From Forficula auricularia (Eukaryota > Arthropoda > Insecta > Dermaptera > Forficulidae), in assembly GCA_024734495.1 (NCBI GenBank), contig JALMQS010000089.1, forward strand, positions 748,370 through 812,369: a DNA stretch of 64,000 nucleotides. Reading direction: 5' to 3'. Positions 23,275 through 33,420 of this stretch are shown one piece after another. Position numbers and translations under genes: made by a program. The first letter of the stretch is position 1. Each line of letters begins with the position of its first letter. Below the pieces are notes generated by a model that was not told the origin of the DNA, ran no database searches, and saw only the letters and a list, made by a program, of their open reading frames with translations.

Positions 23275-23530
23275 GAAGAAATTTTCTCTTCAGAGAGAGA
23301 CGAACTAATAGAAATTTTAATTGGGAATTAAAAAAAAAAAAAATAGACGTTTTTAAGGATTTTTTCCTTCTTCAGAGTTGACCCCATTTAAACCCAGAAG
23401 AAGGAGGAAAAATCCTCCAAATTTTTGTTTGAGGAAAAAATGACTGTTCAATAAATCTATTTTATTGGAGATAATTTTTTTCACTATCCTTGGGCGCTGC
23501 CTTCCATCAGTTCTCAATTAAAATCTTATC
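23275..23530. repeat. Decayed fold-back related to 36612-37043
   Basis: Inverted pieces GACGTTTTTAAGGATTTTTTC and AGAAGAAGGAGGAAAAATCC face each other. Flanking phrases GAGAGAGACGAACTAATAG and GCGCTGCCTTCCATCAGTT match the better preserved palindrome at 36612-37043. The motif is degraded: CAGAAGA, A, stem GGAGG/CCTCC, then AAAT instead of GAAA. Confidence 0.6.
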
Positions 23531-23960
23531 TTATATTATTAAGTGAGCAATTCTTGTATATATAATTATATATACCTACGTCATTAGAGATTTTTCGGGT
23601 TTTCTCACGCGTATAGTATATTTAATTTATAATATAAGTTTTAATGAGATATGATTTAATGGAATAATGAGATTAATTCTTAATTTATTACTGCTCGGGT
23701 CATTTGAAATTTTAGTAGATAAATTAATTTTAAAATTATTATATATAATTAATTTAGAGACACTTTTTAGATAAATTTAAATATTGAAATGTATTATTAA
23801 AAAAGAAATAGGTTTCCAACCGTTCGAGATCTTCGAGAAAAATGGTTGCATAAAGCTGCTCTAATAAAGTATTTATAAAGCATTTAATGATATTTTTCAT
23901 CTTTCTTTGATCGATATTCATTATTCAAATTTTTTTTTTCAAAATATATAATTACGGACA
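23531..23960. other. Unassigned AT-rich DNA
   Basis: No gene recognised. Confidence 0.4.
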
Positions 23961-24040
23961 GCTAATAATCACATCTCGAGACGCTGCCCGCCAAGGCCGA
24001 GCGGTGCCGCGCGTGCCGTAGGCACGCCAGGTACTGCTCG
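23961..24040 (+). mobile_element. Helitron 3'-end fragment
   Basis: CTCGAGACGCTGCCCGCC followed by the hairpin GCGTGCC-GTA-GGCACGC and then GGTACTGCTCG next to a T resembles the 3' end of the Helitron at 49374-50642. The 5' boundary cannot be fixed. Confidence 0.5.
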
Positions 24041-24342
24041 TATATATATATTTCTCGAAAACGGCTCTAACGATTTGGATGAAATTCACGGGTTAGGGGG
24101 TTATTTGGTTGACATTTCGATCTGTCACAGTCTCATCTTCGGATAAGTTTAACTTGATAGGTATTTTGTTAATTCAAATAATGATTCACAGGTGGTTGTT
24201 TCAATAAAAATTTATAATTTCATTTTTTGCTATTTCCCTTTAATAATTAATTGGGTTTTTAATTTTATATCCCACTAATAGATCATTAAAATTATATTAT
24301 TATATATTAAAATTAGGCAATTTAATTAATTGGATGAAAAGA

Positions 24343-24536
24343 CCAATCGACTTGATTGGGGAATAATGGAATTGAAATAATTATTGGAAAAAGAGTTTTT
24401 TTATCTAATTAGATTTTTCCTCTTATTAAAAACAAGGACTAAAGATGAATAAGGACACTCGATGGTGGAGAAGTAAAAATACAATGTATACATTAATTAA
24501 TGTAAAATAATTGGTTTAATAAAATTTATAAAAAAA
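24343..24536 (+). repeat. Family F retro-type repeat, copy 1
   Basis: It runs from CCAATCGACTTGATTGGGG through CCTCTTATTAAAAACAAGG to ATACATTAATTAATGTAAAA and an A-rich end. The upstream 120 bp also match the copy at 49050-49190, so the true element is longer. It forms a tandem pair with 24589-24812. It lacks the ATCTCCGGAATCGAAG segment present in copy 2. Confidence 0.7.
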
Positions 24537-24588
24537 AATAATTAATTGGATGATTGGGGAGGTGATTGGGAGGAGAGGGAGAGGTAAT

Positions 24589-24812
24589 TAAAACCAATCG
24601 ACTTGATTGGGGAATAATGGAATTGAAATAATTATCGGAAAAGAGGTTTTTTATCTAATTAGATTTTTCCTCTTATTAAAAACAAGGACTAAAGATGAAT
24701 AAGGACACTTGATGGTGGAGAAGTAATCTCCGGAATCGAAGCAAAAAATACAATGTATACATTAATTAATGTAAAATAATTGGTTTAATAAAATTTATAA
24801 AAAAAAATTTAA
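24589..24812 (+). repeat. Family F retro-type repeat, copy 2
   Basis: This copy is nearly identical to copy 1 and includes the segment ATCTCCGGAATCGAAGCA that copy 1 lacks. The close spacing (about 50 bp, G-rich) suggests a local duplication. It gives the empty target (GTAAAATAATTGGTTTAATA) used to recognise the Helitron at 49374-50642. Confidence 0.75.
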
Positions 24813-25011
24813 TTAATTCAAATTTCAATTTCTTTCTCTTGAAAAATCCGATAATTTGATAAGGATCTTGCTCTTTTTTTCAGGATTTAATAGGATCAAC
24901 AAAAGAACCTTAATTTTGGTTGCGAATAAAAATCGACCTGAATTAAAAATAAATTAATATATCACTTTTAACTGATTCAAAATATTACCGAGCATCGCTC
25001 GGTGTTCCAGA

Positions 25012-25170
25012 TACTAATTAATATTTCGTAAAATATAATTTTTTCGATGTTCACTTATTAGGGCTTTTTTGTAGACCAAAACACCTTGGTTTCACTCAAA
25101 TTTTTTTTATCAAAATAGTTTCAGCCGTTTTTGAGATATTTCGAAAAACCAAGCAAAAATAAACTCTTTT
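25012..25170 (+). repeat. Family D element, copy 7, second fragment
   Basis: It carries TATAATTTTTTCGATGTTCA, GGGCTTTTTTGTAGACC and TTTCAGCCGTTTTTGAGATA in D order, cut at 25170 by a B element. The last piece follows at 26456-26514. Confidence 0.8.
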
Positions 25171-26438
25171 TAACCGACTCCAAAAAAGGAGGAGGTTCTC
25201 AATTCGACTGATTTTTTTGTCTGTCTATGTTACCTGATATCTTCGCCAATTGTGAACAGATTTTGATGATTTTTTTTGCATTGGGTTCAGTCTAGTTTCC
25301 GATTGGTCCCGTTTTTTTCATTGGTATTGGACCTTTTTTGTTATGTTTGTTCAGGCATAACTTCTTTGTTTATGAACCGATTTTAATGATTATTTCTGCG
25401 TTTGGATCAGTATAGCTCCAAGATAGTCAAGATACCTAACTATTTATTTATTTTATGTATGTTCAGCGAGAACTTTTTGCCACGTGGACCGATTTCGATG
25501 ATAATTTTTTTATTGGAAAGGGGGTACCTTAGGGGTGGTCCCATATTAATTTGACTCAAGATGATATGATCAATGACAAAATAACGTAAATCTCCAATAC
25601 TTATAAGCAAATATTCGAAATTATAATAAATAAAATCTTAAAACATTCATTTAAAACCCTCAAACGTTTCGAGAGAATTTCTATATTTATGAATTGAATT
25701 TTATTATCAATTTTCTGATTCATTCGCCTGACGCTTTCTCTTACGAGATACATGCAAGGTATTATATTAAGTCACTATTAATAACATCATTAATAAAAGA
25801 GAAAAATAAAAATAAAAACAATTTTTATAAAAAAATAAATAAATAAAACCGACTTCAAAAAAATTAAATGCAACAAATAAAATAATAAGAACTCAAAAAT
25901 CAAATAAAATGCACTAAAAGGTATAAAATAATTATCTATATTTAGTTACAACTAAACGATGAAATATTAACATGAAATCACTTTTTGAAGTCGGTGCTAA
26001 ACAAACTATATAAGCGAATCGTACCCGCCAAACGTACTAAGGGCCGGTTGTATGTCGCAAAGTAAATGCTTTTTAGCACTAACACAGGGTAGATGGTAAA
26101 TGGAGGGATTGGGATGGCCAATCAGATGCCAAGCACTGACAGTGCCTGTCATCTGATTGGCCATCCCAGTCCCTCCATTTACCATCTACCCTGTGTTAGT
26201 GGTAAAAAGCATTTACTTTGCAACATACAACCGTCCCTAAGTAAGATCCGTCGAGTTCGATTCATAAAAGGTATATGTTTGGCACCGACTTCAAAAAGTA
26301 ATTTCATGTTAATATTTGGTCGTTTAGTTGTAACTAAATAAGATAATAATTATTTTATACCTTTTAGTGTATTTTATTTTATTTTTTAGTTTTTATTATT
26401 TTATTTGTTGCATTTAATTATTTTGAAGTCGGTTTTAT
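25171..26438 (+). repeat. Family B element, copy 5, inserted in family D
   Basis: It is full length, from TAACCGACTCCAAAAAAGGA to TTTTGAAGTCGGTTTTATTT, and splits a D copy. Its fold-back centre has the standard orientation but is itself split by a 197-bp hairpin at 26041-26237. The nesting is D, then B, then hairpin. Confidence 0.88.
26041..26237. mobile_element. PIF/Harbinger-type hairpin MITE (197 bp)
   Basis: Arms of ~90 bp are nearly perfect, starting GGGCCGGTTGTATGTCGCAA and ending with the complement, around a loop GCACTGACAGT. It is flanked by TAA (26038-26040 and 26238-26240). Other B copies read GTACTAAGTAAG without interruption at this spot, which confirms a 3-bp TAA duplication. 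Confidence 0.95.
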
Positions 26439-26455
26439 TTTTTTTATAAAAAATT

Positions 26456-26514
26456 TTTTTCATCCACGATTACAATATATGACCATACCATGTATGGTAA
26501 AGTAAACAATCATT
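26456..26514 (+). repeat. Family D element, copy 7, last fragment
   Basis: TTTTTTTCATCCACGATTAC followed by GACCATACCATGTATGGTAA completes the D right end interrupted at 25170. Confidence 0.8.
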
Positions 26515-27210
26515 TTAATCAAAATATTCAAATATATCCATTTATCCACAAATGCGAAAAAATATGCAAAATATAATTTAATTACATCTAATACACAAAT
26601 TCAGAAAGATATTATGTCAACTGCTTAAAAAAAGTTAATGCACACCAGGCCTCTAAAAAATTTGGCATGTAATAAAATTTTTTAGTGCTTCCGGCCATAG
26701 CCAGCTCTATTCCATTGGACTTTTGTTTTTAACTATCTGTCCCAAGTGCGGATGAATCACAAACACTTTATCTGTTTTACTGTAATAATAATTATATTTG
26801 ACCTTAATCTCATCATTTCTTTTTTCTCACTAGCCTTGACAAATATTCTCATTTTATGAATCAAACTCATCACATATAAAAAGAAGCCAACTGGGCTTCT
26901 ACTTACATATTTTACTTACTTAGCATACAATTATGGTAAATTTGTTTACTTTTTTTTTTTTAAAATAGCCTTTTTAAATCCTTAAGATAAGCTAGTTGAA
27001 TAATGATTTCAAGGTTTTTAATTTTTTTGTTTTGGGTAAATAGAAACATGCGGCCAAGTTTGAAAAGTGCGAGCGCTTATTTATGGGAACTTATAGATTT
27101 TTTCTTTTTATTTAAGCTATTTTGGAAAACAGTTTATTACTTCCATGCCATCATTATTTCTGTATAAAAATTTTAATATTAATAGATATTAAAAATAGTA
27201 ATATTGAATT
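26515..27210. other. Unassigned AT-rich DNA
   Basis: No gene recognised. A short inverted repeat, AAAAAATTTGGC..., surrounds 26657-26690. Confidence 0.4.
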
Positions 27211-28200
27211 CGTATTTTTAGGATTCCGTTCAGAAATCGTTCTCCACAAACTCTGGTGTTCCCCAAGGCTCTGTAATCTCCTCCCACACTCTTCCTAATT
27301 TATATAAACGACCTCATCGATCAAACGTCAAACCCCACTCATTGTTACTCCGACGATAGCACTCTGCACGGCAAACCCTCACTCCCGAATAATCGAATCA
27401 ATATTGCCTCCTCAATCACTCTCGACCTAGACAAACTGAATAAATGTGGCTCTCAAAATTTAGTTAACTTTAATGCAAACAAGACTCAATGTTGTCTAAT
27501 TTCTAGGCGCGAAAATAAAGATTTCCCTGATATTCACTTCGATTCGAATACCCTGAAAATGTGTGACAGCCTATCCATGTTGGGCGTCTGACCTGTCTTG
27601 GAATGAACACATCTCCTCTGTGGCGAAATCTGCAGCAAGGAAGATTGGCTACTTATTCAGGTCCAAGCGATTTTACAAGCCCCCACATCTTCTCACCATC
27701 TACAAGGCCCAAATCGGCCCCTGTCTCGAATACGGCTCTCATCTGTGGAGAGGAGCCTCAAAATATTCTCTTGCTACCCTGGATGCAATTCAGAAACGAG
27801 CCGTCAGGCTAATTGACGATTCTACCCTCACCGACTCCCTCGACTCGCTAGCTCATCGAAGAAATGTCTCTGCCCTTTCCCTTTTCTATAGATACTATCA
27901 CGGCTCAGGTGGTCTGATGAGATCAGAGTCAATGACTGGCCCCCCGGAGCATGCTCTGCGCGTAGCTCGCGTTTCGCCGGCTATACCCAGACACTCTTTC
28001 GCGGTCAAGTTAGTAGAGTGCCGGACCACTTCATCGAATACATATATCCCATGACTTCAAGGAACTGGAACTCTCTCCCAGCCTGCATCTTTTCCAGCAC
28101 TTATAATCTTCAAACCTTAGTAAACCGGAGTGCATAGACACCTGCGTCTACACCGTCTCTCTTGATCGACTTTCGCGTCTCTGTGGTAACGCACGGGTTC
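27211..28200 (+). pseudogene. CR1/jockey-type LINE reverse transcriptase, 3' part, broken
   Basis: Translated pieces show SGVPQGSV (27232-27275) and HCYSDDSTLHGK (27335-27375), which correspond to the PQG motif and the catalytic metal-binding motif of the reverse-transcriptase palm (here YSDD). A longer open stretch (27600-28054) has the family's C-terminal phrases IYKAQIGPCLEYGSHLWRGA and LATLDAIQKRAVRLI. After a frameshift, RNWNSLPACIFSSTYNLQ follows. Several frameshifts and stops, and the loss of the endonuclease and N-terminal half, make it dead. GC content is clearly higher than in flanking DNA. Related pieces lie at 32164-32781 and 45919-46485. Confidence 0.88.
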
Positions 28201-28209
28201 TTTCGAGAT

Positions 28210-29173
28210 CCATAGGGCTGGAACACACTTGGCGTCTTTTACACGATGGACCGGCCATGCCCGTACAGGCGCATAGGATGGTACCGCGACTTACACACTG
28301 GGCGGTAAAATAACGATCGATTCTCTAACGTCGACGGCATCAATGCAGCCGACCACTGCCACTACTTTCGTCCGTTTTTTACCGACAACTACATTCGTCG
28401 GTTAGCCGCTGAAATGGTGGCCTACATGAGTAAATGCACGTTTACACACTCGGCGTCCAGTCTACCGACGACCGCTGAAGTTGAAAATTGAGAGTGGTGT
28501 ATAGTTAATTATTTTATTTGCAATCGTAAATTTACTAGCAAATGCGAAGAATCAAAATTTCAAAAACAAACCAAAAACATCGTACATTACACATAAAGAT
28601 AAACAAGACACCGAAGTAAAATTAATAAAAGTAAATTAACAAATCATTCATATTATATTAAATTAATTTAAGACTATTAAGGTCAATTAAATAGCATTAT
28701 AACTAATAATTAATAGTCATTAAAAATTAATTTTCAAGATCATTTTATTTATACATATTACATTTTTAAAGTTTCAATAGTACCTGTTATATGCATAATT
28801 ATACTAACCGGTGAGATTATATTTATTTTTTATGCTAAACAGTGTCATATCGGCAAATTTATTATTAAACCAATTATTTTACATGAATTTATGCATACAT
28901 TGTTTTTGAGCTTCGATTCCGGAGATTACTTCTCCACCATCGACTGTCCTTGATCATCTTTTCAGTCCTTGTTTTTAATAAGAGGAAAAAACTAATTAAA
29001 GAAAAAACCTCTTTTCCGATAATTATTCCAATTCCATATTCTCCCAATATCCCTATTCAATTATCAATCGTCATATCGGCAAGAATGTTTACCGCCCAGT
29101 GTGTAAACGCTAGGGCGGCAGCGGCAATAAATCCGATCGGTAAAAAACGCCAAATGAGTTCCAGCCCTATGGG
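28210..29173. mobile_element. DNA transposon-like element with CATAGGGCTGGAAC termini
   Basis: The left end CCATAGGGCTGGAACACACT and the inverted right end CCATAGGGCTGGAACTCATT match for ~40 bp. Both are followed by TTGGCGT and, further in, by ACACTGGGCGGTAAA. The interior is GC-richer (28310-28490) and then AT-rich, without an open frame. No TSD was found. A family F copy is nested at 28857-29069. Confidence 0.65.
28857..29069 (-). mobile_element. Family F retro-type repeat, copy 4, with 13-bp TSD
   Basis: It is bracketed by GTCATATCGGCAA at 28844-28856 and 29070-29082. The body is the reverse of copies 1-3 (CTTCGATTCCGGAGATTACT, CTTGTTTTTAATAAGAGG). A variable long TSD and an A-rich end mark family F as retrotransposed. 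Confidence 0.85.
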
Positions 29174-29399
29174 CTGCATTTTACTGGTGCACCCCTTCTT
29201 GCATTCGATTGCATTGAAAAAAAAAATAGTAAATCAGGACATTTTAGTTTTCAATATAATGCCTATTTTACCCTCTCTCAGACGTAGCTCGTAAATTGAA
29301 TAAAATACAAACTTAACAATGAAAATAACGTATTTTCCATTTAACATTTCTATCGCTCTGTGTCACGGCTTATTATTAATAAATTAATATATATATATT

Positions 29400-29812
29400 G
29401 CAGTAAAAATCCCATTTTTAATAAGAACGGGTTCTTACTAGTTAAAACGCTTTTCACTGAATATCTTTGTGGCAACTAGAGTTTACTGATGTTTGTTGAG
29501 TTTGGTTCAAAGGTTTAGAATCTTCATTGTTGACCTTCCACCTCATTTTGAGTGTTTATTTTCAAAAATTTTTAAACGAAAATGTCAAAAATTAGTACCA
29601 AAGTTGTAGAGGATGTAATTTTGACATTTTCGTTTAAAATTTTTTGAAAATAAACACCCAAAATAAGGCCGAAGGTCAACGATGAAGATTCTAGACTTTT
29701 GAACCAAACTCACCCAAAATCAGGGAACTCTAGCTGCCATAAAAGTATTCAATGGAACGCGTTTTAACTAGTAAGAACCCGTTCTTACTACAAAACGGGT
29801 TTTTACTGTAAC
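29400..29812. repeat. Long palindrome with CAGTAAAAA ends
   Basis: Arms of ~190 bp face each other around AAAAATTAGTACCAAAGTTGTAG. The ends are GCAGTAAAAATCCCATTTTT and the complement of ACAGTAAAAACCCGTTTT. Subterminal AGTAAGAACGGGTTCTTACTA-type segments are self-complementary. The arms contain a diverged version of the ~100-bp module (GTTGAGTTTGGTTCAAAGG, TTTAGAATCTTCATTGTTG). No TSD was identified. Confidence 0.8.
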
Positions 29813-29828
29813 ATACCATATATATCAG

Positions 29829-29900
29829 TGGCGGTTGGTGACTTTTCAAGGAGTGATACTATCCAAAAAAGTACCCTTCATTTTTTAGAAATTTTATTTT
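29829..29900 (+). mobile_element. Possible hAT left terminus
   Basis: CAGTGGCGGTTGGTGACTTT resembles the terminal inverted repeat of many hAT elements. No matching right end was found downstream, so this may be a solo or truncated end. Confidence 0.3.
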
Positions 29901-30337
29901 AATCTTCGCTTTTTTTTTGCAAATTTTATAAAATGTCTCATAATTTTCGTTATTTTTCAAATTTAACATAAGATTAAAAAATATATATTTTAGGACTTTC
30001 GCCCCCAAACGGATACTGCTTTGTATGAGTGTGGATAGGAGTCAGAAATTAATTCTTGCCACAGTCCCTGAGATGGAAATTGACCATCTTGCACAATCAA
30101 TCAGCAAAATCTTAAATTTCTCCTAATTCTAGTGGTTTAATCAAGCTATGACTTGTCTAAGTCTATAGCACCCTTAGCTATTACCGATCTTATATATAGC
30201 GAGTTTTTAAGAATGGATTATTCCAAAGATTCTCAAACCATCTTTATTTATTCCTTTTTTGTATTATTTCTATTTTAATAGTTCCTCAGCGAGAACAATT
30301 TTTATTCTACTAAAACTTTTCTGATCTTGTCTTTGAC
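29901..30337. other. Unassigned DNA
   Basis: No gene or bounded repeat recognised. Confidence 0.4.
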
Positions 30338-30499
30338 ATGCTTGAACTAGAAGATATTCCAGGCAGGGACTTGAAACCTTCTATCCGCACCCCTTTCGGA
30401 ACAATCGTTCATTTTAATATGCTTGAACTAGAAGATATTCCAGGCAGGGACTTGAAACCTTCTATCCACACCCCTTTCGGAATAATCATTCATTTTAAT
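30338..30499 (+). repeat. Two-unit 81-bp tandem repeat with open frame
   Basis: Units 30338-30418 and 30419-30499 differ at few positions. As 81 is divisible by 3, both read in one frame (MLELEDIPGRDLKPSI then TPFG) with three amino-acid changes (R/H, T/I, V/I). The frame continues to a stop at 30572. There is no splice-site context or family match that I recognise. It may be a chance frame in a local duplication. Confidence 0.6.
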
Positions 30500-30805
30500 T
30501 TGCATCTTGAAACTATTCAACAATTTTATTTCATTTCGGGAACCAATATTCAAAAAAATACCATTTTCTGGTAGATAAATTTATTTACTTATCTGAAGCG
30601 ACGTTCTCATCAGCATTGGCGATTATAAAATCTAAATACTGATAAAAAGACAAATGTTGAAGATAATGAATTCCGGTTTAACTCTTCATTTAATAAAAAA
30701 CAAGCAGATCCATTTGATTATTATTTAGATCTAATACAATTATTACATATAATAAGTATGTTTATAAAAATTTGCTTCCCTATAAATTTATTTATGATTT
30801 GGTAG

Positions 30806-31556
30806 TAAATAAGCTGACGTGTTCTGATGTGGCCATCCACTTGACTTTACCTGGCCTCTCACTTATATTTAATATTCAATAAAATTATTTATAATCATGT
30901 AGGGGAGGGGGAGGGGGGTTAGTTTTTGCATTTTTAGATTACTATATGCCCACTGATTATGTATACAAAATTTGGTTGAGTTTGTTACAAGAGCCTATAT
31001 TTTCATTTTTTGACCCTACACCCACCCCCCCACACACTAATTTTGGGCAGTTAGTTTTTTTATTTTTAGACTTCTGGGGTCGCACTGATTATGTATACAA
31101 AATTTGGTTGAGTTTGCTCAAATAGCCTAGATTTTTAATTTTTAACCCCCCTCTACCCCCCTTAATTTTGGGTCGATATGCACCAAAATCTAATCAGTTC
31201 TTAATCTCAATGGACCAAAACTACGTGTGAAATTTGGTTTCGATATTCACACTAGTTTTTGAGCTAGCTCCTCCACAAAAATTCGGTAACGCACAGACTA
31301 ACGGACAACCAGACATCCAGACAGACTAACTAACAGGACATTTTGACAAAACAATTATTATCTCGAAAAATATAATTTTTTCGATGTTCACTTATTAGAG
31401 CTTTTTTGTAGAGCGATATGCCATGGTTTCGCTCAATTTTTTTAAACAAAATAGTTTCAGCCGTTTTTGAGATATTTCGAAAAAAAGAAGGGAAAAAACC
31501 CCACTTTTTTCATGCACGATTACAATACTTTACCATACCCTGCATGGTAAAGTAAA
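30806..31556 (+). repeat. Family D element, copy 2
   Basis: It runs from AAGCTGACGTGTTCTGATGT to CATACCCTGCATGGTAAAGT. It has two ~100-bp modules (30920-31140) followed by the conserved right half (AACTACGTGTGAAATTTGG, TTTTTGAGCTAGCTCCTCC, TTTCAGCCGTTTTTGAGATA). No protein is encoded. Confidence 0.87.
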
Positions 31557-31693
31557 ATGATCCTTCATACCTACCTACCTATACCATATATTTATATAAT
31601 ATCAAGTCGAGAAAAATTTCTCAGTCAGAATGGGATCGTGAATGAAAAAAGTTTAAGAAGCGCTGAATTAGACAAATACTATTAATATATATT

Positions 31694-32884
31694 TTTACTT
31701 TACCATAATAATGTAATCGTGCATGAAAAAAGTGTTTTTTTTCCTTCTTTTTTTCTAAATATCTCAAAAACGGCTGAAACTATTTTGATTAAAAAAATTG
31801 AGCGAAACCATGGCATTTCGATCTACAAAAAAACCCTAATAACTGAACATCGAAAAAATATATTTTTCGAGATAATAATTGTTTTGTCAACATGTCTGTT
31901 AGTCTGTCTGTTAGTTAGTCTGTGCGTTACCAAATTTTTGTGGATGAGCTAGCTCAAAAACTAGTATGAATATCGAAACCAAATTTCACACGTAGTTTTA
32001 GTCCATTAAGATTTTGCTGCATATCGACCTAAAATTAATGGGGGTGGAGGGGGGTTAAAAATAAAAAATATAGGCCATTTGAGCAAACTCAACCATATTT
32101 TATATACATAATCAGTGGAACCCTAGAAGTCTAAAAATGAAAAAACTAACCCCTCCCCTACATTTTTTTTATGATAATGATGAGAGAAGGAGTTACACCA
32201 AAAAAAGGTGCAACCCCTAAAGGCCTGGGTTGGCCCCTCCATCGTGAAAAGAAGAAGAAAGAATTTTATGGGTTGGGCGGGGGTCGAAGGTATCTGTGGA
32301 TACGGGTCTTAAATAGCTGAAGGTTATAAGTCGCTGGAAAGATGGTGGAAGGGAGCGAGTTCCAGTCTCTGGAGGTCATAGGGATAAAAGAGTTGGCGAA
32401 AGCGCTTGTTCGACTTTTATCCAATTTGACAGCGAAGGGGTGCTGAGCGTTAGAAAACCGCGTGTTTCTCGTAAAGAGGGCATTAAGGGGGATAATTGAT
32501 CGACTGAACAGACACCGTGATAGTATCTGTAGTACAGGAAAGGGCAGAAACGGTTCTTCGGTGAGCCAGGGAGTCGATTGAGTTGGTTAGAGCCGGGTCT
32601 CCTATTAGTTTAATTGCTCGCTTCTGAATTGCATCCAGTGTAGCAAGAGAATGCTTGGAGGCACCCATCCACAGATGAGAGCCATATTCGAGACAGGGAC
32701 GAATTTGAGCCTTATACAGTATGAGAAGTTGACTGGGAGTATAACAGCGTCTAGACCTAAATAGGAGACCAAGCTTGCGCGCTACATAATTATAAATAAT
32801 TTTATTGAATATTAAATATAAGTGAGGGGCCTGGTTGTATGGTAAAGTCAAGTGGATGGCCACATCAGAACACGTCAGCTTATT
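31694..32884 (-). repeat. Family D element, copy 3, split by a LINE fragment
   Basis: This is a reverse copy, from TTTTACTTTACCATAATAAT to GATGGCCACATCAGAACACG. One ~100-bp module lies near 32080-32150. A CR1-type fragment occupies 32164-32781. Copies at 36580 and 48230 show the uninterrupted order CCCCCTACATGATTATAAAT. Confidence 0.87.
32164..32781 (-). pseudogene. CR1/jockey-type LINE 3' fragment inserted in family D
   Basis: It is flanked by CTACAT at 32158-32163 and 32782-32787. On the minus strand it encodes IYKAQ-like phrases (LYKAQIRPCLEYGSHLWMGA, LATLDAIQKRAIKLIGDP) from the end of the reverse-transcriptase ORF, then a frameshift, then a 3' UTR with GATGGAGGGGCCAACCCAGG and a terminal ATAAAAAAAA. 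The severe 5' truncation is typical of LINE insertion. It is the same subfamily as 45919-46485. Confidence 0.9.
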
Positions 32885-33350
32885 TTTAATGTCAAAAATA
32901 TTTCTGCCAAATCTACTTTTTTAATAACTTGAATTTAAGTAATGTGTGATTTCTCTTTAATTTTAATGTTGACATTTTCCTTTTTCATGGTCAATGATTT
33001 TGATGACTCCGGCTTCTTCGCATGACGAGACTAGATAATTAATTGTATTTTCTATTTAATAATAAAGACTTTTTCCCCATATAATAATTGCTAAGTCTTA
33101 AAATATTTTTACATCACTTGTTCGCTAATATACCTTGGCCGTATGCTTCAATGAATTGTTTAAATATTTTGCTCATACCATTAGAATTTTCCCTTAAAAA
33201 TATTTTCCTCAGTTTAGCTCGCATATACCATCAAAAATAAACTTAATAAAGAAACAGGTTTAAAATCTAATCTCATCCTTTAAATTATACATTAAGCTTA
33301 GCGATAAATCAAAGTTAAAAATTGTTTTAGACATTATTACATCATTACAT
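32885..33350. other. Unassigned AT-rich DNA
   Basis: No gene or bounded repeat recognised. Confidence 0.45.
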
Positions 33351-33352
33351 AA

Positions 33353-33420
33353 CCAGCTGCGACGCCCGCATTCGGCGGGCATCTTGCTGGCCAGAGAGCC
33401 ACCCCCTGGACTCCGGGGTT
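33353..33420 (-). mobile_element. Helitron 3' end (minus strand)
   Basis: On the minus strand the hairpin GCCCGCC-GAAT-GCGGGC is followed by GTCGCAG and CTGG next to a T, which fits the CTRR|T rule. The 66-bp tandem array follows directly, so the array is probably Helitron interior. The 5' end is not identified. Confidence 0.6.

Noticed and set aside
26093..26341. 82-codon open frame across the hairpin MITE
   Set aside because: It reads through a non-coding hairpin and a B arm.
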